Assembly: GCF_002257665.1 (NCBI RefSeq)
Contig: NZ_MQWB01000001.1
Coordinates: 2,341,492-2,405,491 of the forward strand
Source of the DNA: Rubricoccus marinus
Lineage (GTDB): Bacteria > Bacteroidota > Rhodothermia > Rhodothermales > Rubricoccaceae
Length of the DNA stretch: 64,000 bases
Direction: 5' to 3'
In this document: positions 27,001 through 35,285 of the stretch, one piece after another
How the letters are laid out: each line of letters opens with the position of its first letter
Position numbering within the stretch: the stretch's first letter is position 1
Program-made: the position numbers and the translations under genes
The notes under the pieces: generated by a model
What the model saw: only the letters and a program-made list of their open reading frames with translations
The model's database searches: none
Told to the model about the DNA's origin: nothing

Positions 27001-29352
27001 GTGCCTGGAATCCCGGTACGTTTCGGTCTTCCAGACCGAGACCCAGACGTGGCCGACTCCTCAGACTCCCGCCCCGACAACTTCCTCCGCGACATCATTG
27101 CCCGCGACGTGGAGGCCGGCACGCACGCCGGACGCGTGGCGATGCGCTTCCCGCCCGAGCCCAACGGCTACCCGCACCTGGGCCACGCGCAGAGCATCTG
27201 GCTCAACTTCGGGCTTTCCGGCCAGTTCGGCGGGAAATGCAACCTCCGGTTCGACGACACCAACCCGGAGACCGAGAACGAGGAGTTCGCCCGCGCGCTG
27301 GAAGACGCCGTCCGCTGGTTGGGCTACGAGCCCACGGCCGTCGTCTACGCGTCCGACTACTTCGACCAGATGTACGCCTGGGCGCAGGACCTCGTGCGCA
27401 AGGGTCTGGCCTACGTCGACAGCCAGAGCGAGGACGAGATCCGCGCGATGCGTGGGACCGTGACCGAGGCCGGGACCAACAGCCCGTTCCGCGACCGCGC
27501 GCCAGAGGAGAGCCTGCGTCTTCTGGAGGAGATGCGCCGCGGCGAGCACCCGGACGGCTCCCACGTGCTGCGCGCCAAGATCGACATGGCGCACCCGAAC
27601 ATGAAGATGCGCGACCCGCTGATGTACCGCATCCGCCGCGACGCGCACCACTACCGGACCGGCACGGACTGGGCCATCTACCCGCTCTACGACTGGGCGC
27701 ACGGCCAGGGCGACGCCATCGAGGGCATCACGCACTCGGTCTGCACGCTGGAGTTCGACGTCAACCGCCCGCTCTACGACTGGTATCTGGACGCGATCGG
27801 CATTCCCGAGCCGCGCAACCACCAGTACGAGTTCGCGCGGCTCAACGTGGAGGCGACCGTGATGAGCAAGCGCAAGCTGCGCCGGCTCGTCGAGGACGGC
27901 GTCGTGGCCGGCTGGGACGATCCCCGGATGCCTACGATTGCGGGCTTCCGCCGCCGCGGCATCCGCCCCGAGGCGATCCGCCACTTTGCGAGCCTGGCCG
28001 GGGTCTCCAAGGTCAACGGCCGGACCGACCTCGCCCTCTTGGAGCACGCCATCCGCGACGACCTCAACAGCATCGCTCCGCGCGTGATGGCTGTGACCGA
28101 CCCGGTCCGGCTCGTCATCGAGAACATGGCCTCTGGCGAGACGAAGACGCTGGACGCCCCCTACTGGCCGGACGACGTGACCCCGCCAGAGGCGGCGCCC
28201 AAGACCCGCCCCGTGCCTCTGGCGCGCGAGGTGTGGATCGAGCGCGCCGACTTCTCTGCCGACCCGCCAAAGGGCTGGCGTCGCCTCGCGCCCGACGCCG
28301 AGGTGTGGCTCCGCCACGGCTGCGTGGTGAAGTGCACCGGGTTTGAGACCGACGACGCGGGCGAGATCACCGAGATTCGCGCGACGGCAGACCTGGACAC
28401 GTTCGAGAACGACCCGGTCGGGCGCAAAGTCCGCGGCGCGATCCACTGGGTCGCGGCCGAGACCGCCCTCCCCGCCACGTTCCGTCTCTACGACCGCCTC
28501 TTCTCGCACCCCGCGCCGGACGAGTTGGAGGACTTCATGACGGCGGTAAACCCCGACTCGCTCGTGACGCGCAAGGGCTGGATCGAGCCGTCGGTCGCGG
28601 GCGACCCGGCGGACACCCGCTACCAGTTCGAGCGCACCGGCTTTTTCTGGCAGGACCCCGAGGACTCCGCCTCTGGCGACCTCGTGTTCAACCAGATCGT
28701 GAGCCTCAAAGACGGGTGGGCGCGCAAGACGAAGGCGCCCGCGCCAGAGGCCCCGAAAGCCGAGCCGAAGCCTCTGGCGGAAGCGGGCCCGCGCGATCCG
28801 GCCTCGGCGCTGAGCGAGGCCGAGCGCGAGACGTACAGCGCCCTCGCCGTCCGCGGCGTGGGCCGCGAGGAGGCCGCCGTCCTGGCAGCAGACAACGCGC
28901 TTCGGAGCCTCTTCGAGTCCACCGTCGCCAGCGGCGCCGGTGAGAAGGAGGCCGGCACGCTCGTCGTCCACGACGTGCGCCGCGCGCTCGGCGACATGCC
29001 TCTGGCGGACGCGAAAGCCTCGCCAGAGGCCCTTGCGGCAACACTCCAACTCGTTGCAGACAACGCCTTGACCCGCAACGCGGTAGGCCCGGTGGTCTCA
29101 CACTTGGTCTCCGAGGGAGGCTCCGCGCCGGAGGCGGTCGAAAAACTGGGTCTGAGCGCCGTCAGCGACGAAGCCGGGCTCGCGCCCGCGCTAGACGCCG
29201 CGCTGGCGGACAACCCGGAGGAACTCGCGCGCTACCGCGCGGGCGAGACCAAGCTGTTCGGCTTTTTCGTGGGCCAGGCGATGCGGCGCGCGCCGAAGGG
29301 CGCGGACCCGAAGGCGCTCCAGGCGCTGCTCCGCCAGAGGCTCGGCGCGTAG
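27001..29352 (+). CDS. glnS: Glutaminyl-tRNA synthetase with YqeY-like C-terminal domain
   Basis: A ~783-residue class I synthetase that charges tRNA-Gln. The HIGH motif is PHLGH (about residues 59-63), the KMSKS motif is VMSKRKL (~285-291), and the anticodon-binding beta barrels follow to ~570. After a low-complexity linker (PAPEAPKAEPKPLAEAGP), residues ~600-783 form a GatB/YqeY-like helical domain, as known for GlnRS of Deinococcus and some Bacteroidota, where it helps tRNA binding. The first codon could be GTG 27001 or GTG 27049 (VADSSDSRPDNF); the latter starts nearer the conserved part. A hairpin of the iterated word follows the stop. Confidence 0.92.
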   Translation: MPGIPVRFGLPDRDPDVADSSDSRPDNFLRDIIARDVEAGTHAGRVAMRFPPEPNGYPHLGHAQSIWLNFGLSGQFGGKCNLRFDDTNPETENEEFARALEDAVRWLGYEPTAVVYASDYFDQMYAWAQDLVRKGLAYVDSQSEDEIRAMRGTVTEAGTNSPFRDRAPEESLRLLEEMRRGEHPDGSHVLRAKIDMAHPNMKMRDPLMYRIRRDAHHYRTGTDWAIYPLYDWAHGQGDAIEGITHSVCTLEFDVNRPLYDWYLDAIGIPEPRNHQYEFARLNVEATVMSKRKLRRLVEDGVVAGWDDPRMPTIAGFRRRGIRPEAIRHFASLAGVSKVNGRTDLALLEHAIRDDLNSIAPRVMAVTDPVRLVIENMASGETKTLDAPYWPDDVTPPEAAPKTRPVPLAREVWIERADFSADPPKGWRRLAPDAEVWLRHGCVVKCTGFETDDAGEITEIRATADLDTFENDPVGRKVRGAIHWVAAETALPATFRLYDRLFSHPAPDELEDFMTAVNPDSLVTRKGWIEPSVAGDPADTRYQFERTGFFWQDPEDSASGDLVFNQIVSLKDGWARKTKAPAPEAPKAEPKPLAEAGPRDPASALSEAERETYSALAVRGVGREEAAVLAADNALRSLFESTVASGAGEKEAGTLVVHDVRRALGDMPLADAKASPEALAATLQLVADNALTRNAVGPVVSHLVSEGGSAPEAVEKLGLSAVSDEAGLAPALDAALADNPEELARYRAGETKLFGFFVGQAMRRAPKGADPKALQALLRQRLGA

Positions 29353-29386
29353 CCTCTGGCGACCACGCGGGCCACCCGCCAGAGGC
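29352..29386 (+). terminator. Hairpin after glnS from inverted iterated words
   Basis: GCCTCTGGCG at 29352-29361 and CGCCAGAGGC at 29377-29386 give a 10-bp stem with a 15-nt loop starting at the glnS stop. No T-run. Confidence 0.5.
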
Positions 29387-29477
29387 TCGTCGTGTAGGAC
29401 GGGCGCCTAATCTCCGCCGCGGGCGAACGCCTCTGGCGGGGGGCGGTAGGGAGGGGCACACCTCTCCCCTCCCCAAC

Positions 29478-29783
29478 ATGTCAACCGTCAACAAAGCCAT
29501 CTTTGCCCGTCTCGTCGCCAAGCCCGGCATGGAAGCCGAGGTCGAACAATTCCTCACCGGCGCGCTGCCTCTAGCGCAGGACGAGGAGAAAACCGTCACG
29601 TGGTACGCCGTCAAGTTCGACGAGCGCACGTTCGGCATCTTCGACTCTTTCCCCGACGACGACGGGCGCCAAGCGCACTTGAACGGCCCCATCGCGGCGG
29701 CGCTAATGGAGAACGCCGACCGGCTTCTGGCGGAGCCGCCGTCGATCGAGCAGATCGACGTGCTCGCGGCGAAACTGCCGTAG
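29478..29783 (+). CDS. ABM-domain (antibiotic biosynthesis monooxygenase-like) protein
   Basis: A 101-residue single-domain protein of the dimeric alpha/beta barrel fold: 'KAIFARLVAKPGMEAEVEQFLTGALPLAQ' then 'TVTWYAVKFDERTFGIFDSFPDDDGRQAHLNGPIAAALM', the usual ABM pattern. Members include haem-degrading and quinol monooxygenases, but many small ones have no known substrate. 'PLAQ' derives from the variant word CCTCTAGCG. Confidence 0.85.
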   Translation: MSTVNKAIFARLVAKPGMEAEVEQFLTGALPLAQDEEKTVTWYAVKFDERTFGIFDSFPDDDGRQAHLNGPIAAALMENADRLLAEPPSIEQIDVLAAKLP

Positions 29784-29840
29784 GCCGAGGGGGCTGGCAG
29801 AACGGTTGCCGCCTCGCCCTCCAGGACTTCTCGCACCTCC

Positions 29841-29867
29841 GGCCTCTGGCGGCGTTCGCCAGAGGCC
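29841..29867. terminator. Hairpin between convergent ABM gene and gltX
   Basis: GGCCTCTGGCG (29841-29851) and CGCCAGAGGCC (29857-29867) form an 11-bp stem with a 5-nt loop, 10 bp short of the gltX stop. The compact loop makes this one of the best hairpins in the window. Confidence 0.55.
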
Positions 29868-29876
29868 GCGTTGCGT

Positions 29877-31349
29877 CTAGCCCAGCGCGTCGGCCGCTCG
29901 GCGGAGGCGGGCGACGGACTCGTCCTGCCCGAGAAAGACGAGCGTGTCGAACATGCCGGCGCCGACCATCGTGCCGGTCGTGGCGATGCGGACGGGATGG
30001 ACGATCCGGCCGAAGCCGACCTCCTCCGTTTCGGCCATCTCGCGCATGGCGGCCTCGGTGGAGTCGAGCGTGAACGCGTCCAGCGCTTCTAGGCGGTCGG
30101 CGTAGGCGCGGCAGAGCGCGGCGCTGTCCTCCTTCCACCGCTTCTTGACGCCTGCCTCGTCGTAGGCCTGGGGCGCCTCGAAGAGGTAGCCGGCGTCCGC
30201 GAGGTCGCGCGCGAGGTCGAGCCGCTCGTGGAGCAAGGCCGCAGCCTCGGTCAGCCTCTGGCGGTCGATGTCCCCGTACTTCTCCCCGACCGCGCCAGAG
30301 GCCCGCTCGGCGACGGCCTCGGGCGCGAGAGCGCGGAGGTGCTGGCCGTTGAACCACTGGAGCTTGTCCATCGACAGCTGCACGCCGGACTGGCCGATGC
30401 GCTCGATGGAGAACGCCTCCGCTAACTCCTCCAGCGAGAACAGCTCCTGCTCCGTCCCGGGGTTCCAGCCCAGGAACGCGAGCCAGTTGACGACCGCCTC
30501 CGGCTCGTAGCCCGCGGCGACGTAGTCGCGCACGTTGACCGGGATGCCCAGCTTGTCCGCGTTGCGCTTGGAGAGCTTGCCGCCGGTCGGCGCGAGGATA
30601 AGGGGGAGGTGCGCGAGGGCGGGTGGCGCCCAGCCGAGCGCGCGGTAGAGCAGGATGTGCTTGGGCGTGGACGAGAGCCACTCCTCGCCGCGGATGACGT
30701 GCGTGATCTCCATCGCGTGGTCATCCACGACGTTCGCGAGGTGGTACGTCGGCAGGCCGTCGCTCTTGACGAGCACCTGGTCGTCGACCGTGCTCGTCTC
30801 GAACGAGACCTCGCCGCGGATGAGGTCGATAAACGTGACGGTCTCGCCCTCGGGCACCCGGAGCCGCACGACGTGCTCGTCGCCTCTGGCGATGCGCGCC
30901 TGCGTCTCCTCCTCCCCCAGCGTCAGCGAGTTGGTCATGCTCGCGCGGTCGTATCGCGGGCTCGGGTTCTCCTTCGTGGTCAGCCGCTCGCGCATGGCGT
31001 CCAACTCCTCCGCCGTGTCGAACGCGATGTACGCGTCGCCAGAGGCCAGGAGGCGGTCGGCGGCGTCCTTGTAGAGGCTGCTCCGCTCGCTCTGCCGGTA
31101 CGGCGCGTGCGGCCCGCCCGCCAGAGGCCCTTCGGCGATGGTCAGGCCCGCCCAGGCGAGGCTCTCGCGGATGTCCTCCTCGGCGCCTTCCACGAACCGC
31201 GCGCGGTCGGTGTCCTCGATGCGGAGCACGAACGTGCCGCCGGTCTTCTCGGCGAGGAGCCAGTTGTAGAGCGCGGTGCGGAGCCCGCCGATGTGGAGGA
31301 GCCCGGTGGGGCTGGGCGCAAAGCGGACGCGGACGGGAGAGTCGGGCAT
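29877..31349 (-). CDS. gltX: Glutamyl-tRNA synthetase
   Basis: A 490-residue class I synthetase. The HIGH motif appears as HIGG in 'FAPSPTGLLHIGGLRTALYNW' (residues ~11-31) and KMSKS as KLSKRN (~242-247). Length and the C-terminal helical anticodon-binding cage are normal. It makes Glu-tRNA for translation. A promoter-like TAGGTTCG box ends 22 nt upstream of the ATG at 31349. Confidence 0.95.
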   Translation of the reverse strand: MPDSPVRVRFAPSPTGLLHIGGLRTALYNWLLAEKTGGTFVLRIEDTDRARFVEGAEEDIRESLAWAGLTIAEGPLAGGPHAPYRQSERSSLYKDAADRLLASGDAYIAFDTAEELDAMRERLTTKENPSPRYDRASMTNSLTLGEEETQARIARGDEHVVRLRVPEGETVTFIDLIRGEVSFETSTVDDQVLVKSDGLPTYHLANVVDDHAMEITHVIRGEEWLSSTPKHILLYRALGWAPPALAHLPLILAPTGGKLSKRNADKLGIPVNVRDYVAAGYEPEAVVNWLAFLGWNPGTEQELFSLEELAEAFSIERIGQSGVQLSMDKLQWFNGQHLRALAPEAVAERASGAVGEKYGDIDRQRLTEAAALLHERLDLARDLADAGYLFEAPQAYDEAGVKKRWKEDSAALCRAYADRLEALDAFTLDSTEAAMREMAETEEVGFGRIVHPVRIATTGTMVGAGMFDTLVFLGQDESVARLRRAADALG

Positions 31350-31371
31350 GGTCGGTCTGGGGTCAGGCCGA

Positions 31372-31379
31372 CGAACCTA
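31372..31379 (-). promoter_or_regulatory. Promoter -7-like box TAGGTTCG
   Basis: TAGGTTCG on the minus strand in the context TTTTAGGTTCG, ending 22 nt before the gltX ATG. Confidence 0.55.
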
Positions 31380-31452
31380 AAACCGCGCCTCTGGCGAGAC
31401 CGGGGAGAGACGCCGAATGCTGCAGTGGCCCGGCGTCTGGCGCCTCGCTTCG

Positions 31453-31478
31453 CGGTACCGGGTACCCGGTACCGGGTA
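31453..31478. repeat. Heptamer array (GGTACCG/GGTACCC)x3.6 forming a 22-bp palindrome
   Basis: 31453-31474 is a perfect 22-bp palindrome made of alternating GGTACCG and GGTACCC heptamers. It is followed by TAAAGCT and, 16 bp after this array, the 18-bp palindrome, as at 7693. Confidence 0.9.
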
Positions 31479-31494
31479 AAGCTGCGCCCCGCTC

Positions 31495-31512
31495 GCCTCT
31501 GGCGCCAGAGGC
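31495..31512. repeat. Iterated 18-bp palindrome
   Basis: GCCTCTGGCGCCAGAGGC preceded by GCTC, exactly as at 7772. Confidence 0.95.
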
Positions 31513-31530
31513 CGATTGGATCTCACAGGC

Positions 31531-31570
31531 GAGGTCCCCTCTCCTCCTGGGAGAGGGACAGGGTGAGGGC
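31531..31570. repeat. REP-like hairpin (CCCTCTCC...GGGAGAGGG)
   Basis: CCCCTCTCCTCCTGGGAGAG folds on itself and is followed by GGACAGGGTGAGGGC. It resembles the CCCTCACCCTGTCCCTCTCCC type of intergenic repeat found in many genomes. Confidence 0.6.
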
Positions 31571-31615
31571 CGGCCCACCGCGCCAGAGGCGAGGCCCGAA
31601 GGGGTCCTGCGAGAA

Positions 31616-31634
31616 GGGCGTATGCGATACGCCC
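31616..31634. repeat. Hairpin GGGCGTAT-GCG-ATACGCCC
   Basis: Perfect 8-bp arms with a 3-nt loop, followed by CTACGGG. Similar GTAGGGGCGTAT...ATACGCCCCTAC elements occur as dispersed repeats elsewhere in bacteria. Confidence 0.65.
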
Positions 31635-31724
31635 CTACGGGAGGATGGACGCAGCGCCAGAGGCGGGGCGGGAGGCGGATGGCGAACGGGGCCTCTGGCG
31701 GAACAAAACGGCCGGCGCCCCTCC

Positions 31725-31765
31725 TCATCCCTCATCCCTCATCCCTCATCCCTCATCCCTCATCC
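31725..31765. repeat. Heptamer tandem array (TCATCCC)x5.9 supplying a stop codon
   Basis: Five perfect units and a sixth with one change. On the minus strand the unit reads GGGATGA, and its TGA in the last copy is the stop codon of the anti-sigma gene. Confidence 0.95.
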
Positions 31766-32266
31766 GTCCTCTGGCGCGGCCTCGCGGTCGGCCTCCACGG
31801 TCACGTCGTGCTCGATGACGTAGAGCGGGCCATCACTGAGCGTGACGCGGGCGAGCCGGACCGAGTCGGCGGAGGCCGGCGCGGGGGCGTTCGTGGGCAG
31901 CATCGCGGCGATAAAGACCGCCAGGACCGTGACGGCCAGCGCGACGCTCACGGGCACGCGGCGGCGCAGCGCGCCCGCCAGAGGCGCGCGGTCGGCGCGG
32001 CGGTTGGGGCGGCGGATGGTGAGCCGCCGCGTCTCGTCCAGCCGCGCGAGGACGCGCTGGTCCAGCGCGGGCGGGACCGCCAGAGGCTCCTGGCGCACGG
32101 CGAGGCGGAAGGCCAGCATGGCCTCGAACTGCCGGCGGCAGCCGCCGCACGTCGCGAGGTGGGAGAACAGGTCGGGTTCGCGGCCGAGGTCCAGTTCGCC
32201 GTCGAGGTACTCGTTGAGGAGCATCTCGGCGTCGGGATCGGGGCAGGCGGCGGAGGGGAACAGCAT
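31760..32266 (-). CDS. Anti-sigma factor with zinc-finger (ZAS-like) domain
   Basis: A 168-residue single-pass membrane protein. The N-terminal cytoplasmic domain has the ZAS signature H-x3-C-x2-C (HLATCGGC, residues ~37-44) that binds and holds an ECF sigma factor. One TM lies at ~105-125 (VPVSVALAVTVLAVFIAAML), and a ~45-residue outer tail follows. Release would follow a membrane signal. It begins 5 bp after the sigma gene stop, so the pair is one operon. The stop codon lies in a heptamer array, so array slippage could change the C-terminus. Confidence 0.87.
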   Translation of the reverse strand: MLFPSAACPDPDAEMLLNEYLDGELDLGREPDLFSHLATCGGCRRQFEAMLAFRLAVRQEPLAVPPALDQRVLARLDETRRLTIRRPNRRADRAPLAGALRRRVPVSVALAVTVLAVFIAAMLPTNAPAPASADSVRLARVTLSDGPLYVIEHDVTVEADREAAPEDG

Positions 32267-32271
32267 GGGAG

Positions 32272-32898
32272 TCAGGCGCGCGCCGCGACCGGGCCTCTGG
32301 CGCCAGAGGCGGCGGGCTCAGGAGCGGCGGGCGTAGGGTCCAGCCACGGCCGGAGGATCTCTCCGGTCTTGCGGCGGGCTTTGAACAGTCGGCTTTTTAC
32401 GGACGAGACCGTCGTGCGGGTGACCGCGGCGATCTCGTCGTAGGAGAGGTTCTGGTACTCGCGGAGCACGAGGACCTCACGATAGGCGGGTGGCAGCGCG
32501 TCGAGAGCTTTGTGCACGAGCGCGGCCTGCTCGCTTTTGAGCAGGTGACTGAAGGGCGTCCCCGGCGCGGGCGTGTCGGGCGCGTCCTCGCGCAAGGCGG
32601 GCTCGCGGTCGGCGCGCGCGATGGCGTTGAGGCACTGGTTGCGCGCGATGGTGAACACCCACGAGCGGAAGGCGCCCGCGCTGACGAGCCTCTGGCGGTG
32701 CTCGTAGGCCCGCGCAAAGGTCTCCTGCACGATGTCCTCCGCGGCGGCGCGCGAGAGCAGCATCTTGGCAGCGTAGCCGTAGACCGCCCCTTTGTGGCGG
32801 TCGTAGAGCGTCACAAAGGCGAATTCATCGCCTCGACGGAAGGCCTCGACGAGGTCGAGGTCGCCGGGCGGCACGGGCGGGGGCTGGGGATGCGGCAT
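32272..32898 (-). CDS. ECF-type RNA polymerase sigma factor
   Basis: A 208-residue sigma-70 family regulator of the extracytoplasmic group. Region 2 is seen at ~20-85 ('DEFAFVTLYDRHKGAVYGYAAKML...AEDIVQETFARAYEHRQRLVSAGAFRSWVFTIARNQCLN') and region 4 at ~130-185 ('LPPAYREVLVLREYQNLSYDEIAAVTRTTVSSVKSRLFKARRK'). Its last ~20 residues (PEPAASGARGPVAARA) are encoded by a full palindrome and lie beyond the domain. It is held by the anti-sigma factor next to it. ATG 32898 starts after a proline-rich leader frame; the target promoters are unknown. Confidence 0.9.
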   Translation of the reverse strand: MPHPQPPPVPPGDLDLVEAFRRGDEFAFVTLYDRHKGAVYGYAAKMLLSRAAAEDIVQETFARAYEHRQRLVSAGAFRSWVFTIARNQCLNAIARADREPALREDAPDTPAPGTPFSHLLKSEQAALVHKALDALPPAYREVLVLREYQNLSYDEIAAVTRTTVSSVKSRLFKARRKTGEILRPWLDPTPAAPEPAASGARGPVAARA

Positions 32899-33199
32899 CA
32901 GAGAGGAGTGTAGGGCCCTTCGCGTCGGAGACCGGCAGAGGCCTGGAACGTTGCTCCCCATCGCGAGAAAAATTTCGACCTCTGGCGCCGCGCCTGCCTG
33001 TGCGCCCCGCTCTTGGCAATCTCCGCCGCCGCGCGCGTGATCCCAAACGCGCCCGCCCGTGCCGTTTTCGCCACGGCTTGACCCGCCAGAGGCACGGCCG
33101 CCGCCGGGGGCCGGGTTAGCTTCGCGCGGCTACGCACGTGCCGTGCACGGCCCCGGTGATGGGCCGGACGCCGTTCCCCTACCAACCTCCCGACTCCCG
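32899..33199. other. Divergent promoter region, sigma factor versus isomerase
   Basis: No gene is supported in these 301 bp. A box TAGCTTCG (33117-33124) points to the isomerase operon; the sigma factor side shows no clear box. One half-site of the iterated word lies near 33084. Confidence 0.7.
33117..33124 (+). promoter_or_regulatory. Promoter -7-like box TAGCTTCG
   Basis: In context GGGTTAGCTTCGCG, 75 nt upstream of the isomerase ATG at 33200, longer than the usual ~18-25 nt. Confidence 0.4.
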
Positions 33200-35284
33200 A
33201 TGCTTTCTCTGCGCTCCGCCGCCCTGCCTCTGGCGGCGTTCCTCGTCAGTGTCGCCGCCGTGGGCTGCGGTGGCGCCCGCCCCTCCGCTCCCGAACCCGC
33301 GCCTCTGGCGCCCGATGGGACGCCCGTCGTGGCGCAGTGGACCGGGACGACGCTGTCCCTCGCCGAGTACGAGGGTGAGTACGCCCGCGCGGAGGGCGGC
33401 CTGGAGAGAAGCGAGATCAGCGCGGACTCGCTCCGCGAGCGCCGTCTGGACTTCCTGGAGCGGTACACCGACTTCCGCCTCAAGGTCCGCTCCGCGCGAG
33501 AGGCCGGCTACGACCGCGACTCCTCCTACCTCGCCGAGGTCGACGAGTACCGCAACGACCTCGCCGGCCCGTACTTCACCGACGCCGAGATCATGGACGG
33601 CATCGTCCGCGACCTCTACGAGAAGGGCAAGGAGCAGATCGAGGTGTCGCACATCCTCATGCTCGTGAGCGAGGAGACCGCGCCAGCGGATACCCTCGCG
33701 CAGCTCACCAAGCTCCGCGCCGTTCGCGATTCCATCATGAGCGGGCAGATCACGTTTGCCGAAGCCGCTCGCCGCAACTCCGAGGACCCCTCGGCGCAGC
33801 GCCCCGCCGGCCAGGTCGGCGCCGACGGCAACCTCAACTGGCTTTCTGCGGGCCGCGTTGTCCTCCCGTTCGAGGACGCGATGTACAACACGCCCGTGGG
33901 CGAGATCAGCGAGCCGGTGCGGAGCCAGTTCGGCTACCACCTCGTCTACGTGACCGACCGCCGCCCGACGCCCACGCCCGTCTCGGCGCGCCACATCCTG
34001 ATCTCGTGGACCGGCCCCACCCCCCAGGACTCCGCCGCCGTCTACGCCCGCATCGATAGCGTGCAGGCCCGCCTCGCCGCTGGCGACAGCTTCGAGGCGC
34101 TCGCCGCCGAGGTCTCGCAGGACCCCGGCTCCGCCGCCAGAGGCGGTGACCTCGGCTCGTTCGGCCCCGGCCGGATGGTGCCCCCGTTTGAGCAAGCCGC
34201 CTTCGCGCTCCAGAACGTCGGCGACGTGTCGGCACCGGTGGAGACGCGCTTTGGCGTTCACCTCATCCAGCTGACCGGGCGCGAGGAGCCCGCGAGCTAC
34301 GAGGAGCAGTACGCGGAGCTGAAGCGGACGGCGCAGAGCCTGCCGCGCACCTCGCTGCGCCGCCAGCAGGTCGGTCGCGAGGAGCGTGCCGCCAGAGGCG
34401 CCGTGTTCATGCCCGAAGTGGTCCGCTCCGCGGTCCAGGGCATCCCCACCGACTCCGTGCTCGCCTACGCGCAGGGCGGCTTCGGTGACGCCTCTGGCGA
34501 GGTCTTCGCCACGATGGAAGGCACGGAGTACACGCTGGGCGACCTCGCCACGCCGATGCGCCGCGCCCGCATCGCGCCGTCGGACAACCTCACGCCCGCG
34601 CTCGTGCAGTTCGCCGACGACTACCTCACCGAGCAGGCCGTCGAGGCCGCCATCGGCTCGCTGCAGGACCGCGATCCCGAGTTCGCGCGCCTGTTCCGCG
34701 GCTACACCGAGGGCGTGCTCCTTTTCCGGATCGCGGAGGACAGCGTGTGGACCCGCGCCAGCGCTGACACGCTGGGCCTCATGCGGACCTACGAGGCCAA
34801 CCGCGGCGCGTACCGCTGGCCGGAGCGGCGCCGCATCCTCGCCTTCCGCACCCCGGGCGACTCCCTGCTCCGCGCCGTCCGTGCGGACCTGGAGGCCGGC
34901 ATGACGCCAGAGGCCGTCTTCGCCCGCCATGAAGGCACCCGTTTCGCCCTGCGCCTGGACACGCTCCGCCTCGCGGACTCCACCAACACCGCGCTCGACG
35001 CCACGCTGGACCTCGCGCCCGGCGAGTTCACCGACGTGCTCCCCGAGCGCAGCCGCCTGGCCGTCTACGTCCTAGACGGCATCGAGGAGCCACGCGAGAA
35101 GACGTTCAAGGAGGCCCGCGCCGAGGTGATCTCGGACTACCAGGCCATCCTCGAAACCGAGTGGGCCGCCCGCCTCCGCGAGCGCTACGACGCCCGCACC
35201 TTCCCCGAACGGATCCCCGCCGTCCCGCCAGAGGCCTCTGGCGTGATGGAAGTGCGGGAGACGCTGCCCGCGACCACGGAGTAG
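33200..35284 (+). CDS. Lipoprotein peptidyl-prolyl isomerase with two parvulin domains
   Basis: A 694-residue lipoprotein (lipobox VGC, Cys about residue 24) with a SurA-like N-terminal helical domain, two parvulin domains starting near residue 148 (VSHILMLVSE) and 262 (SARHILISWTG), and a long C-terminal region. In each parvulin domain the expected 'FAEAARRNSEDPSA' or 'FEALAAEVSQDPGS' and 'FGYHLVYV/FGVHLIQL' motifs are visible. It should help fold outer-membrane proteins in the periplasm, as PpiD and SurA do. It is first of three such genes in a row. The start codon overlaps a duplicated heptamer (CTCCCGA)x2. Confidence 0.88.
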   Translation: MLSLRSAALPLAAFLVSVAAVGCGGARPSAPEPAPLAPDGTPVVAQWTGTTLSLAEYEGEYARAEGGLERSEISADSLRERRLDFLERYTDFRLKVRSAREAGYDRDSSYLAEVDEYRNDLAGPYFTDAEIMDGIVRDLYEKGKEQIEVSHILMLVSEETAPADTLAQLTKLRAVRDSIMSGQITFAEAARRNSEDPSAQRPAGQVGADGNLNWLSAGRVVLPFEDAMYNTPVGEISEPVRSQFGYHLVYVTDRRPTPTPVSARHILISWTGPTPQDSAAVYARIDSVQARLAAGDSFEALAAEVSQDPGSAARGGDLGSFGPGRMVPPFEQAAFALQNVGDVSAPVETRFGVHLIQLTGREEPASYEEQYAELKRTAQSLPRTSLRRQQVGREERAARGAVFMPEVVRSAVQGIPTDSVLAYAQGGFGDASGEVFATMEGTEYTLGDLATPMRRARIAPSDNLTPALVQFADDYLTEQAVEAAIGSLQDRDPEFARLFRGYTEGVLLFRIAEDSVWTRASADTLGLMRTYEANRGAYRWPERRRILAFRTPGDSLLRAVRADLEAGMTPEAVFARHEGTRFALRLDTLRLADSTNTALDATLDLAPGEFTDVLPERSRLAVYVLDGIEEPREKTFKEARAEVISDYQAILETEWAARLRERYDARTFPERIPAVPPEASGVMEVRETLPATTE

Positions 35285-35285
35285 C

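Larger units (their letters stand above)
31350..31759. other. Repeat-filled intergenic region between gltX and the anti-sigma gene
   Basis: No gene is supported in these 410 bp. The region holds the gltX promoter box (31372), a heptamer/palindrome block (31453-31478), the 18-bp palindrome (31495), two REP-like hairpins (31531-31570 and 31616-31634), at least five further half-sites of the iterated word, and a TCATCCC array at its right edge. Confidence 0.8.

Noticed and set aside
31363-31735. Short minus-strand frames between gltX and the anti-sigma gene
   Set aside because: They run through REP-like hairpins, the palindrome and the heptamer block and have no coherent protein features.
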